A program made the translations under genes and the position numbers. A DNA stretch of 48,970 nt from a virus: positions 1 through 48,970 of IMG/VR virus record IMGVR_UViG_3300049484_000359, one strand, 5' to 3'. Below the pieces are notes generated by a model that made no database searches, was not told where the DNA came from, and was given only the letters and a program-made list of their open reading frames with translations. Positions 15,840 through 24,856 of this stretch are shown in pieces; position 1 is the stretch's first letter, and each line of letters opens with the position of its first letter.

Positions 15840-17716
15840 TGGCTGACTACGACTTCGCTCCCGGTTCAATAGCTCAATTCCGAGGTCGGATGGCTCGGGG
15901 TAGCGTCGATGGTGTGCCTCGAGATTTTGCAATTGACGAAAGAAACAATGAGTTTATTGAGCTGGGAGTGAAGACTCGTAGTGGTTTCGCTTCATTTCTT
16001 CAAACTACCGGTAACTGGAATGGAAAGGTTCTTCGAGGTTACGAGTATAAGAAGCGAAATGAGGCAAGTCGAAGACTCGTACTAGATGACACGGGTAAGA
16101 TCTGGGATACATCAACGGCGATGACAACTCCCATATTGTCAATTGCCACGATGACAGATTTTTCTGCTTTGACTCTATACGACCGAGTTTATATCACGCC
16201 ACATGATGGCGAGCGAGGTCTTTCAAATGAAAAAGTCTACGTCTACGATGGGACTGGAGTTGCCCGAATTGCGGCCGGTGCTGGTCCATCCGGATATACC
16301 CTTGGAGCTGCTACGGGGTCTACAGGAATTGTCGATGCAGGTGTTCATCTCTTCTCAGTTGCCTTTGAGACAGCTTCCGGACATATCACAAAGTTTGGTC
16401 TTGCAGGAGCTGAGGTTGCCACTTACACTGCCCCAGGCAATAAGAAGGTTAACCTTTCAGGGATTCCTACAGGCGGATCTTTCGTTGTTGCGAGACATAT
16501 CATAGTCACAAAAGTTATCAAGGACTACAATGGAAATCCAGTTGATAAGACTTGGTACTTCTTGCCTGATGGAAAGATATCGGATAACGTAACCACAGTT
16601 CTAAACGATATTAACTTCTACGATACGGATCTGATTGATTCTGCTAGTCGACTCATGGATCAGTTGGCCGAGATTCCAGCAGGAAGTTGTATCGGAACTC
16701 TTGGAACTCGTATGGTTGTGGGTGGTGAAAGAGTGAATGATGCCACTCTACGAGTTTCTTTTCCTGGTGAACCCGAGTCGATGTCGGATATTACTGGTAT
16801 TATTAACATAGATCCAGGAGATGCTGGAGGTGGAGTTCGAAACTTTGTAGAGTATAGGTCGAATCTGTACGTTCAGAAGGATTTCAGATTCTATGTAACG
16901 AGTGATAATGAGTCTGATCCCTCGACGTGGAAAGCTCCACAAATTGATGCTTCTCAAGGTACATCCACGCATGGTACTGCTGGCGTTCTAGATTCAAAGG
17001 GACAATCACTTGAATCTTTCTTGATTTGTACTCGAACTGGTCTTTATCGTTTCACTGGATCATTTGGTGATCAACGAGAGCTTTCCTATGTGATTGAGGA
17101 CTTGTGGAAGAGGATCAATCCTGTCTACTTCTATAAGCTCCAAATATCTATCGATCCCATAGTAAAGCGCTTGTACGTTTCGGTTCCGCTTGATACTGCA
17201 ACCTCACCATCGCACATCTTTATGGGTGACTTCTCTGAGGGTCTGACTGCTGATAAGATCAAGTGGTCCATATGGACGCTTCCGAATGCTCCCTCGACTC
17301 ATTGGGTTGAGGTGGATTGGACGACTCGACGTACCATCTTCAGGTATGGTTCCGAAGCGGGTGGTGTGTACTCTCACACTCCTGGACGACTGAATGACTT
17401 CAACAATCTAATCACAAGCTACTATCGTCCAGGTCAATTGGTTGATTCTACCGGAGGAGTGCTACAAATAATAGCAGTTCGAGTGCGTGCTATCGGATCT
17501 GGGAATCTCTATCTCAAACTATATGCGTTAGATGATTCTCAAGTATCTACACTTCCGTCGCTCACTCTTTCCGCCTCACCGGGGAAAGAACTTACTCGAC
17601 TAGTTGGTACGTTTAACAGTGAAAGAATCTCAGTCGAGTTTGGAGTCTCAAGTATAGATCATTGGTATCAGCTTACCAAGATTCGATTGGCCGCCTCGAC
17701 CCTCTGGGAATTGTAG
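15839..17716 (+). CDS. Tail nozzle-like protein
   Basis: 625 residues, beta-rich, containing repeated strand motifs such as LVLDDTGKIWDT, RVYITPHDG, NLYVQKDFRFYVT and ICTRTGLYRFTG that resemble beta-propeller blades. Proteins of this size and type form the hollow nozzle beneath the adaptor (T7 gp12 or P22 gp10-like). Its place right after the adaptor fits. It ends at the GTG start of the next gene. No enzyme motif. Confidence 0.7.
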   Translation: MADYDFAPGSIAQFRGRMARGSVDGVPRDFAIDERNNEFIELGVKTRSGFASFLQTTGNWNGKVLRGYEYKKRNEASRRLVLDDTGKIWDTSTAMTTPILSIATMTDFSALTLYDRVYITPHDGERGLSNEKVYVYDGTGVARIAAGAGPSGYTLGAATGSTGIVDAGVHLFSVAFETASGHITKFGLAGAEVATYTAPGNKKVNLSGIPTGGSFVVARHIIVTKVIKDYNGNPVDKTWYFLPDGKISDNVTTVLNDINFYDTDLIDSASRLMDQLAEIPAGSCIGTLGTRMVVGGERVNDATLRVSFPGEPESMSDITGIINIDPGDAGGGVRNFVEYRSNLYVQKDFRFYVTSDNESDPSTWKAPQIDASQGTSTHGTAGVLDSKGQSLESFLICTRTGLYRFTGSFGDQRELSYVIEDLWKRINPVYFYKLQISIDPIVKRLYVSVPLDTATSPSHIFMGDFSEGLTADKIKWSIWTLPNAPSTHWVEVDWTTRRTIFRYGSEAGGVYSHTPGRLNDFNNLITSYYRPGQLVDSTGGVLQIIAVRVRAIGSGNLYLKLYALDDSQVSTLPSLTLSASPGKELTRLVGTFNSERISVEFGVSSIDHWYQLTKIRLAASTLWEL

Positions 17717-19134
17717 TGGCAGTTACATCTAGCTACGATAAGATCAGCCGCTTGATTGATACATATAGGACGAAGGATCCTCGTCTGGCTGAGATCCTCT
17801 CGACTATTGCATCTGATCTTAATTTGACAATTCTCACGATTAATCCACTACAGGAGACGGTATCAGTTCTTGGTGCCTTTGATGCTGTGCCACCCGATGA
17901 TCTGACGACTGTCGTGGTGTCGCTTCTTCAATTGAACATCCAAATAACTTGGGGAGCAGTTACTGGGGCTCAATTTTACGAGATTCGTGAGGGGGTTGAC
18001 TGGGACACAGCAGTCTTCATACTTAAGACGGCATCGCTTAGTGCTAACATAGAGCCGAGATTGATTGGATCTTATAATCTTCTAATAAAGGGTCTAAGCT
18101 CTGCGTCCGTGTATAGTACCAATGCGATGGCCTTCCAAATCATTATCCCTGCATTGGGATCTATGGTATTGTCTGCCAGTACGATAGACAATAACGTAAT
18201 GCTCAGTTGGAATGCTCCTACGTCTTCTTTTCAAATTCATCACTACAATCTCTACAAGGATACAATCAAGTTCGCCGAGCATAATGGACTCTTCTTTTCT
18301 CGACCCGAGGTAGCTGCTGGTACTTATCTCTTTGAGGTTGAAGCGGTTGACATCGTTGGTAACATGTCGGCAAAGGCGAGTGCAAGTGCAACTGTCAACA
18401 CACCGCCAGATTACATGTTACAAGATGAGAGAACAATTGATCTCTCAACTGTAACAAAGTCGAATGCGGTACTTCAGAATGGAAGGATCATCGCTTGCGT
18501 CAATCTTGTTGAGACATATCAAGACCACTTCACTAGTCGTGGTTGGGCCTCGCCTCAAGATCAGATTGACGATGGGTACGCTCGATGGATTCAGGACAAC
18601 CCACTCACTGGTTATATCCTAGATGAGTATGACTATGGTACGGTTCTTTCAAATACTGTAGCTAGTGTATCCTATGTCAAAGAGATTTACACAGGTACAA
18701 ACGATGTACTCGTAGTTGTAAAAATGAGTTGGAGTGAAGATGGCATAACTTGGAATGACGAACAAATAGGAGAATCGCAGTTCATAGCCTCGCTTCGATA
18801 TCTTAGACTCAAGTTTGAGTTTAATGCATCAAATGACGACGCTATGATATCTTTCTACAATGCAGTGGTAAGATTGAGTGTCAAACGAGAAGTGGACTCT
18901 GGATCGTTCTATGCAGATGAGAACGATTCCAGTGGGACGCTTGTCTTATTCAATAAATCATTTAAGGACGTAGACTCAATTACTGCTACAGCAGCAGAAG
19001 CTCGCACTCCTATCTACGTAAGCGTGAACTTTTTAGACGTTCCGAATCCAGTTTCCTTCAGGGTCCTTGCCTTCGACTCTGCTGGGCGACGAGTTAGTCA
19101 TTGGATTGACTGGAAGGCAAGAGGGATAGTATAA
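17716..19134 (+). CDS. Fibronectin-type tail protein
   Basis: 472 residues from GTG 17716 (GGGAAT upstream). Two fibronectin-III-like units are visible: ITWGAVTGAQFYEIREG... and LSWNAPTSSFQIHHYNLYKD..., with the usual W and Y/L core positions. The N-terminal 90 residues are helical, and the C-terminal half is beta. Such domains sit at tail tips and baseplates and contact host glycans. It follows the nozzle gene directly. Confidence 0.7.
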   Translation: MAVTSSYDKISRLIDTYRTKDPRLAEILSTIASDLNLTILTINPLQETVSVLGAFDAVPPDDLTTVVVSLLQLNIQITWGAVTGAQFYEIREGVDWDTAVFILKTASLSANIEPRLIGSYNLLIKGLSSASVYSTNAMAFQIIIPALGSMVLSASTIDNNVMLSWNAPTSSFQIHHYNLYKDTIKFAEHNGLFFSRPEVAAGTYLFEVEAVDIVGNMSAKASASATVNTPPDYMLQDERTIDLSTVTKSNAVLQNGRIIACVNLVETYQDHFTSRGWASPQDQIDDGYARWIQDNPLTGYILDEYDYGTVLSNTVASVSYVKEIYTGTNDVLVVVKMSWSEDGITWNDEQIGESQFIASLRYLRLKFEFNASNDDAMISFYNAVVRLSVKREVDSGSFYADENDSSGTLVLFNKSFKDVDSITATAAEARTPIYVSVNFLDVPNPVSFRVLAFDSAGRRVSHWIDWKARGIV

Positions 19135-19589
19135 TGGCACGACGAAACATTGTAGTCACGACGGAAGCTGAGGTCGCTCTGGTTGCTGCAACTGCAAAGA
19201 CAATTCTTCAAGTTGTGGCTCCCACGAACCAGCGAGTCGCTATCAAAGGCTTTTCGGTGTCCTTTGATGGTACAAGTGCGACGGCTGAACCAGTTCAAGT
19301 TGATCTTGTCAAGCAGACAACTGCTGGGACGATGACAGCCGCAACTCCAGTGGCCGAGCAAGTTGGCTTGGGTTCTGAAACGATTCAGACGACCGCACTG
19401 AAGAACGCGACGGCTGAGCCAACCACGACCGATGTCTTGAGGAGATACGAGATTCACCCTCAAACAGGTCGAGAAGTTCGATTCAGTATCGATGATGAGA
19501 TCGTCATGGCTGGTGGTACTCGAGTTGGAATTCGATGCACCGCGCCAGCGAACGTCAATGCCCTTGCTCACATGAGTCTCGAAGAGTAA
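19134..19589 (+). CDS. Small beta tail protein
   Basis: 151 residues, beta-rich and hydrophobic/polar alternating, with no Cys other than C139 (IRCTAP). Shares style with small phage tail or decoration proteins (TILQVVAPTNQRVAIKGFSVSF). Start overlaps the upstream stop codon (TAATG). Role in the tail inferred from its neighbours. Confidence 0.7.
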   Translation: MARRNIVVTTEAEVALVAATAKTILQVVAPTNQRVAIKGFSVSFDGTSATAEPVQVDLVKQTTAGTMTAATPVAEQVGLGSETIQTTALKNATAEPTTTDVLRRYEIHPQTGREVRFSIDDEIVMAGGTRVGIRCTAPANVNALAHMSLEE

Positions 19590-20387
19590 ATGTCGCTCTG
19601 GATCAGATACGACGCCTCAAGAGGGATATGGGAGGTAGCTCCGGATGAGGTCTCCCATATCTTTTCTGATCTCGTTGAGAATCATCCTCGAGAATGTGCA
19701 TTTGGAAAGTGGGTTGACTTTAACGGTTTCGCGGATGCTAGAGCTATTAAGTATCAAGATGATGAGATTCAAGGACGTCGTGTCAAGCTGTATGGAGAAG
19801 AAGGACTAGTCAAAGAGATAGCTCGACGTAGAAAGGGTGGAACGTTTGATTGGGGTCCTGGAGAAGTCGATACTCCTCCCAGCGTTTCGCCATCTGGTAA
19901 AGCTCGTGTCTACTTTGATAAAACAACGAATAAACTTCGAGTCTCAGAAAATGCGGGGGCATTTGAAAATCTAGTTAAAGCAGATCCAACTATACCACAC
20001 GCGATGTTTACGAATACAACAGGTGGAGGATCGGCGGCATCATACACAATACCATGGGATACGGAAAGTTTCAACTCTGATAGTTCACTCTTTACTCGAC
20101 AATCTAGTAATACTGAGATCAAAGTTAGCACTACTGGAAAGTATCTAGTCTCATGGCATGCAGATGCAACTGGGAGCGCAAATCAAAGCTTGGCCTGGTA
20201 CTTTTACGTTAATACGACAAGAGAATCACAGTTCGTTGCTTGCGGTGGTGATGTGGGATTTGTTGGTGGATGTGGCACCATGCTACTGCCTCTATCAGCT
20301 AATAACTACGTAAAGTTGACAGTTATTATAGGCACGCATAGTGTATCTGGAACTGACAATCGCATATCCATAGTGAAGGTGGCATGA
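19590..20387 (+). CDS. Fibre protein with C1q-like end
   Basis: 265 residues. A basic middle (EIARRRKGG, residues 76-84) is followed by a C-terminal beta domain (TSYTIPWDTESFN, GKYLVSWHADATGS, QSLAWYFYVN, CGTMLLPLSANNYVKLTV) resembling C1q/TNF-like trimeric heads found at fibre tips. It probably forms a receptor-binding tip. It begins right after the previous stop codon and overlaps the next start codon. Confidence 0.65.
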   Translation: MSLWIRYDASRGIWEVAPDEVSHIFSDLVENHPRECAFGKWVDFNGFADARAIKYQDDEIQGRRVKLYGEEGLVKEIARRRKGGTFDWGPGEVDTPPSVSPSGKARVYFDKTTNKLRVSENAGAFENLVKADPTIPHAMFTNTTGGGSAASYTIPWDTESFNSDSSLFTRQSSNTEIKVSTTGKYLVSWHADATGSANQSLAWYFYVNTTRESQFVACGGDVGFVGGCGTMLLPLSANNYVKLTVIIGTHSVSGTDNRISIVKVA

Positions 20388-20821
20388 TGGCCGACTGGAA
20401 TGACCCACTCATTGATGATCCATATGCTGATCTTCTAGCTACATTTAAGGCTAGAGATGAAGATGCGGCATCTCATGCTGAGAGCCCTACAAATCCTCCT
20501 ATAGGTTATATCAGGTGGGTTGTATCGACATCTAAGTTCCAAAGATGGAGTGGCGCCATATGGGTTGATCTAGTCCTTGCTGTAGGAAGCGGAGGGACGG
20601 GTGGAACTTCAGCACTTGGAACGTTGGCTTTTCAATCAGCCTCAGCAGTTGCAATTACTGGTGGAACGCTTACGGGAGTTGCAATCACGCTAGGTGGTAA
20701 TCTTTCCTTTGATGCGGATGGAACACGAAACATCGGATCTTTCGCGACTCAGGCTGGAAAGATATACGTCAAGAATGCGTGCGTCATCCCAGTCGGACCC
20801 AATAAGTGGGAGACGGTATGA
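20384..20821 (+). CDS. Short tail-fibre-like protein
   Basis: 145 residues, ATG 20384 or 20387. PIGYIRWVVST...FQRWSGAIWVDL and GTLAFQSASAVAITGGTLTG are motifs recurrent in phage tail fibres. Gly/Thr-rich middle, beta C-terminus. It overlaps the zincin start (ATGA at 20818-20821). Likely a fibre or chaperone-like companion. Confidence 0.6.
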   Translation: MMADWNDPLIDDPYADLLATFKARDEDAASHAESPTNPPIGYIRWVVSTSKFQRWSGAIWVDLVLAVGSGGTGGTSALGTLAFQSASAVAITGGTLTGVAITLGGNLSFDADGTRNIGSFATQAGKIYVKNACVIPVGPNKWETV

Positions 20822-21270
20822 TCTTCGATCCTCCTCCTGCAATCGTTGAGAAGTATGAACCTATCTCTCCGTATCCGCTTCGATTTAAAGTGAACGCAGA
20901 TGAGAAACGAAAGAAGTCCATAGCAGAAGCGATCAAAGGAGTACATAAAGGACAGAGATCAATTGTCGATGCATTCAAGCTAAACGTCCTTGATGATCCA
21001 ACGGTAGACATAGTTTTTAACCCAAATAGTAAGTCGAGCGATTCAATTACGGCTTACACAAAGCAAGGAAAGAAGAAGATAAACGTTAATAAATCCTTCT
21101 TCGCAAATCGCACTGATAAAGATAGAACGACTACTCTTAGTCATGAATTGCTTCACGCAGTTGGGCTTCCAGAGCAAATAGAAGGTCACGACTCAGAGTA
21201 CCTCAAACATCCAATAGATGCATCTCAAGCTAACTCTAGAGAGTTGAGGCGGTTACTTGGACTGGATTGA
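20818..21270 (+). CDS. Zinc metalloprotease-like (zincin)
   Basis: 150 residues from ATG 20818 (ATGA overlap; GGGAG upstream). The active-site motif HELLH (H109, E110, H113) is followed by G116 and H124, close to the zincin pattern HExxHxxG. It is too short to be an ordinary secreted protease but long enough for a minimal zincin. The gene overlaps that of the His-x-Asp protein and so may process it, or it may act on host cell wall or virion proteins. Activity is inferred from the motif. Confidence 0.7.
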   Translation: MIFDPPPAIVEKYEPISPYPLRFKVNADEKRKKSIAEAIKGVHKGQRSIVDAFKLNVLDDPTVDIVFNPNSKSSDSITAYTKQGKKKINVNKSFFANRTDKDRTTTLSHELLHAVGLPEQIEGHDSEYLKHPIDASQANSRELRRLLGLD

Positions 21271-22051
21271 GTCAAGTCCAATAAGGCGACGAAGACGAAA
21301 GAAGATAGTTGAATCTTCTTCATATCCAGTCCCAGTAACAGTCTATCTAGATAAGGGACCTGGATCAATTTGGATCGAGGATAAAGAGTTCCACTGGATT
21401 GATTCGAACAAGGCTGAGTGGTATTTTCCTGGTACACTAGTTGAGGCAGCTACAACAGGTAGACCTGGATCTATCTGGATCGAGGGTGACGACTTTCATT
21501 ACATCGACGCATATGGTGATGATAGAAAAGTTTATGGTCCAGTTGGGTCTACTCAGAGTGCTAGACCAAGTATTTGGATAGAGGCAACCTCATCACTCTT
21601 CTCCTGGATAACTGAGCTGTTAGCTAAGAACGTAAGTGGACACGTCGACGTTGTTCACTCAGATACCCATGGTGATACAACGCATAATGATCATGGAGAT
21701 GTTGCTCATGCTGATATTACTCATGTGGATTCTCACGATGATTGGCATAGTGATATTCCACATAGTGATAGTCATAGCGATACTCATAGTGATACACATG
21801 TAGATGAGCATACAGATCATCAAGATGGTTTTAGTCAACCAGATCACTACGACGAGCATACAGACTATCACGATGATTCTCACAGTGACGAAGTTCACTC
21901 AGATGTGAATCATACAGACGATCACGGTGATACGACGCATGGTGATGTCCCTCATACAGATACCCATACGGATCATAACGATAGCGCGCACGTAGATACA
22001 CATGGAGACGTAGTCCACACGGATCTACCAATCTATGTAGGTTTAACATGA
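21257..22051 (+). CDS. His-x-Asp repeat virion protein, probable modification substrate
   Basis: 264 residues, TTG start at 21257 with GAGG about seven bases upstream, overlapping the zincin gene by 14 bases. Residues 8-17 are basic (Arg/Lys run), probably a surface or DNA contact. Residues 35-120 hold three short beta units of the form PGSIWIEGDDFHYID. Residues 129-256 contain 29 histidines, every one in a H-x-D triplet, with Thr, Ser, Val and Gly between; the gene ends in LPIYVGLT. The tract could bind metals, but its place next to a radical SAM enzyme points to modification. The stop overlaps that enzyme's start codon (ATGA). Confidence 0.75.
   Translation: MDWIESSPIRRRRRKKIVESSSYPVPVTVYLDKGPGSIWIEDKEFHWIDSNKAEWYFPGTLVEAATTGRPGSIWIEGDDFHYIDAYGDDRKVYGPVGSTQSARPSIWIEATSSLFSWITELLAKNVSGHVDVVHSDTHGDTTHNDHGDVAHADITHVDSHDDWHSDIPHSDSHSDTHSDTHVDEHTDHQDGFSQPDHYDEHTDYHDDSHSDEVHSDVNHTDDHGDTTHGDVPHTDTHTDHNDSAHVDTHGDVVHTDLPIYVGLT
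21641..22024 (+). repeat. DNA encoding the H-x-D tract
   Basis: Degenerate run of CAY-NNN-GAY codons, 29 copies over about 384 bp. Codons for His and Asp alternate between synonymous forms, so the array is not a simple recent expansion. Confidence 0.8.
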
Positions 22052-23196
22052 CAATAGAAGTCGTCATTACGCCAGCTTGTAACATCAAGTGTACGTATTG
22101 TTATCAAGATCCGATGCGGGATGCTGGTAATTTTGGTGTAGGTCTGCCTCAGTTCGATCGGATCTTTAAGTCTATCGAACAAGCAAATGTAGGTGCAAAG
22201 AAGCCCGGATTCACCGTCTTTGGTGGCGATCCGCTTCTTAATCCCATCCAGACTCTAGAACGTCTATGGGGTTTTGGGTTGGAGAAATACGGTCATAATG
22301 GTGTACAGACTAATGGTGAGTTAATTACGGATGAGCACATTACTTTGTTCATCAAGTACAATGTAGGAGTTGGGATTAGCGTTGATGGACCCTGGCCGTT
22401 GAATAAAGCAAGGAGTGATGAGAAAGGAACAAATAAAACGCTTGATGCTATTAAGAAGTTGAGAGAAGTAAATAGACCGCCCGCGATATCAGTAACGATA
22501 TCTCGAGCTAATGCTAGTCCAGAGCGGCTAGATCAACTTCTTAATTGGATCAAGGAGATAGGTGAGTGGACGTCTGAGATTCGCTTTCATTCTTTAGAGG
22601 TTGATGGAGAAAAGGCTAAGCATTTAGTCCTATCTGAAGCTGATGAGATCGCGGCTTACAGGGCACTGAGTACACTCAAAATCAAAGCAATCATACAGCC
22701 AATGCTGGACATGCGAAATCTTCTAGCTGGAAAGTTCGATGATGTGGGATGTACCTGGAATGGTTGCGATCCACTCTCTACTCCGGCTGTTCAAGGTATA
22801 GGAGCAGATGGTCGATTAACAAATTGCGGAAGGACAAACAAAGATGGCGTGATGTATCAAAAAGCAAATACGCATGGAAATGAAAGAACTATCGCACTGT
22901 ATCATACACCATACGAAGCTGGTGGATGTAAAGATTGTCGATACTTCTTTGCCTGTCGTGGTCAGTGCCCAGGTGAAGCGATAGATGGAGATTGGAGAAA
23001 TCGATCTTCTCATTGTCGCCTTTACTATGCGCTATTTGAGGATATCGAGAAAGAGGTTGGACGTATACCAGATGACAAGATCAAGGAGTATGAACGACGC
23101 ATAACTCTTTCCACATCTGGACATGGAGATCAGCATGGTGACGTGCAGCATGTCGATCATAATATCCTCATGGTTCCTGTAAAGGTCAAGTCATGA
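22048..23196 (+). CDS. Radical SAM/SPASM peptide-modifying enzyme
   Basis: 382 residues. CNIKCTYC (C11, C15, C18) is the radical SAM 4Fe-4S motif; GGDPLLNP, QTNGELIT and GISVDGP are the usual SAM/barrel positions. The SPASM domain is textbook: C-x14-G-x4-C, then CKDC-x5-C-x3-C (CKDCRYFFACRGQC) and a later C. Such enzymes build crosslinks or other changes in peptides. Remarkably, its last 25 residues include three H-x-D triplets (HGD, HGD, HVD), matching the neighbouring substrate-like protein. It overlaps both flanking genes by ATGA. Confidence 0.92.
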   Translation: MTIEVVITPACNIKCTYCYQDPMRDAGNFGVGLPQFDRIFKSIEQANVGAKKPGFTVFGGDPLLNPIQTLERLWGFGLEKYGHNGVQTNGELITDEHITLFIKYNVGVGISVDGPWPLNKARSDEKGTNKTLDAIKKLREVNRPPAISVTISRANASPERLDQLLNWIKEIGEWTSEIRFHSLEVDGEKAKHLVLSEADEIAAYRALSTLKIKAIIQPMLDMRNLLAGKFDDVGCTWNGCDPLSTPAVQGIGADGRLTNCGRTNKDGVMYQKANTHGNERTIALYHTPYEAGGCKDCRYFFACRGQCPGEAIDGDWRNRSSHCRLYYALFEDIEKEVGRIPDDKIKEYERRITLSTSGHGDQHGDVQHVDHNILMVPVKVKS

Positions 23197-24563
23197 ATCG
23201 CACTGGTATTATTCTTCCAGAGTTTACGCGCGTCATCTGGTCATCGGCGGACGCTCAAAAGATGTGGGAGCCTGAGATCCAGAAGGTCAGCAACTACGTT
23301 ACAGACATGGAACTTCAGTCTGTTTTGAGAGGTCGTAAAGCCATCCAGTCAGCATCGGGTCAAAGATTTGCATATGTATCTAACTTTGCCCATCAAAACG
23401 GTTTAGTTATTATAGCACTTGGAGCGACCAACTCAATAAACTACCAATCCAGTCCATCGCCATATAATCCTAATCAACCCTTTGCAGTTAAGTATGCAAT
23501 CCTACGACCTGAGTATGTTGAAAATTTCATAAAGGACTGGAGATCTGGAGATAACGACGCGATTGGTCTTCATCTTGGTTTTCCTAGGTGTTGCCGCGCT
23601 TTCTTCAATCGAGTGTGGGTAGAACAGAAATATCTTGATACGACATGGGCTATGGGAGAAGATCGCGCATTAGGAAATAATATCGAGGCTGGTGGTCCAG
23701 ATGAGTGTAACATCATGCTTCGATGGATGGGTGTACGATCTACCCCACATCTTCCTTGCTCGTTTCATTGTCATCGAACTGTGGACTTTGCTGACACCTT
23801 CAATGACAAATCTCGACCTGAGTATGCATCACTGATGGAAATGCTCTCATGGCCTATTGAGTGGTCAGCCCTTCATGGCATTGCTCGTATTAAGACTCCA
23901 CTCTTTGAGATCGTAACAAGGACAGACCATACGAATGAGAAATATACAGTAAGAAGGGAAGGTAAAAAGTATCCAACTAATGGTGCACGAGGATTGGTCT
24001 TCCCATTCCGTTCACGCCCTGAACAGGAAGTACAAGTTTCCGCGTCGGAAAGTATATGGAAAGATAATGGCTTTTCGACCAAGGAAGCTATGCAGAGTGC
24101 TCATGCCATCATCTTAAATACACTAATTCCTGTGACCCCTGAACTACTTTGTATCCACGACTTTGGATGCGGCAATGGCATGTTGCTTAGTCAGATATCT
24201 AATGTGGTAGAGCATTGCTCGCTTCATGGTGTAGACATAAAGGAGTTTAAGAACCCAAAGTCAAACATCCATTTGCATCAAGCTGATATCATGGAGTACC
24301 ATGAGATCTTCAAGCATACGGGACGAGGTGGACTTGTCTTAATGTCCGTTAATCGATTCGATGACGTGAAAGATGTAGAAAAGCTCAAGCATGTACTTCG
24401 ATATAGTGGGGAGTTCTTCCTCTTTTACTCGTATGATAAATCAGACTTTCAAGTCGATGGAGCTTTTGAGCTACTGAATGAGCAGACAAATGGTATCACG
24501 TACGCTAAGCTCTATCGACAGGAGTTAGGAAAATGGCAAGGCATTTCAGTGATGAAGAAGTAA
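23193..24563 (+). CDS. GFPRCC-domain and methyltransferase fusion
   Basis: 456 residues. N-terminal domain with HLGFPRCCRAFF (C133, C134) and LPCSFHCH (C189, C193), a Cys pattern recalling DUF483-type proteins (G-F/Y-P-x-CC) that accompany radical SAM enzymes and may bind a metal or cluster. The C-terminal domain is a class I methyltransferase with DFGCGNG (323-329), an acidic VDI loop and a VLMSVNRFDD segment. It overlaps the radical SAM gene by ATGA. Probably a second modifying or a carrier protein in the same pathway. Confidence 0.75.
   Translation: MNRTGIILPEFTRVIWSSADAQKMWEPEIQKVSNYVTDMELQSVLRGRKAIQSASGQRFAYVSNFAHQNGLVIIALGATNSINYQSSPSPYNPNQPFAVKYAILRPEYVENFIKDWRSGDNDAIGLHLGFPRCCRAFFNRVWVEQKYLDTTWAMGEDRALGNNIEAGGPDECNIMLRWMGVRSTPHLPCSFHCHRTVDFADTFNDKSRPEYASLMEMLSWPIEWSALHGIARIKTPLFEIVTRTDHTNEKYTVRREGKKYPTNGARGLVFPFRSRPEQEVQVSASESIWKDNGFSTKEAMQSAHAIILNTLIPVTPELLCIHDFGCGNGMLLSQISNVVEHCSLHGVDIKEFKNPKSNIHLHQADIMEYHEIFKHTGRGGLVLMSVNRFDDVKDVEKLKHVLRYSGEFFLFYSYDKSDFQVDGAFELLNEQTNGITYAKLYRQELGKWQGISVMKK
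24010..24024. promoter_or_regulatory. Palindromic site 4, GTTCA-CGCCC-TGAAC
   Basis: Exact copy of the dispersed palindrome inside the fusion gene, reading as codons SRPEQ; so it is kept despite coding constraint. Confidence 0.5.
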
Positions 24564-24856
24564 AAAATCTCGATCCTCGACTTGTCGAGCTTTTAGACTT
24601 CGCACGAGAATCGGCAGGTATACCTTTCGTAATCACTGAAGGTTATGCCGTAGGTGGTTCTCATGTTGGTAACACAGCGCACCAACGTGGTAAGGCTGTG
24701 GATATTCGAGCACGAGATGGGGTATCAAGATTCAAGATCCTCACTGCTTTGCTCTCAGTCGGTTTTGTTCGATTAGGTGTGTACAATCATCACATACATG
24801 CTGATATCGATGCGACATTACCGCAGAACGTCATCTGGTGTGGAGTAAGCAAATGA
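24533..24856 (+). CDS. M15-family peptidase (endolysin-like)
   Basis: 107 residues. Zinc-binding signature of M15 peptidases: SHVGNTAH (H50), VDIR (D57) and HHIHADID (H89), in the order and spacing of D-Ala or L-Ala-D-Glu carboxypeptidases that cut cell-wall peptides. Short length is normal for this group in phages. It lacks a signal peptide, so it would need a holin to reach the wall. Start is supported by GGAG/AGGAAA. The first 31 bases overlap the upstream gene. Confidence 0.8.
   Translation: MARHFSDEEVKNLDPRLVELLDFARESAGIPFVITEGYAVGGSHVGNTAHQRGKAVDIRARDGVSRFKILTALLSVGFVRLGVYNHHIHADIDATLPQNVIWCGVSK

Noticed and set aside
21659-21898. Antisense Met/Ile-rich frame over the H-x-D tract
   Set aside because: Simple complement of His/Asp codons; there is no ribosome site.
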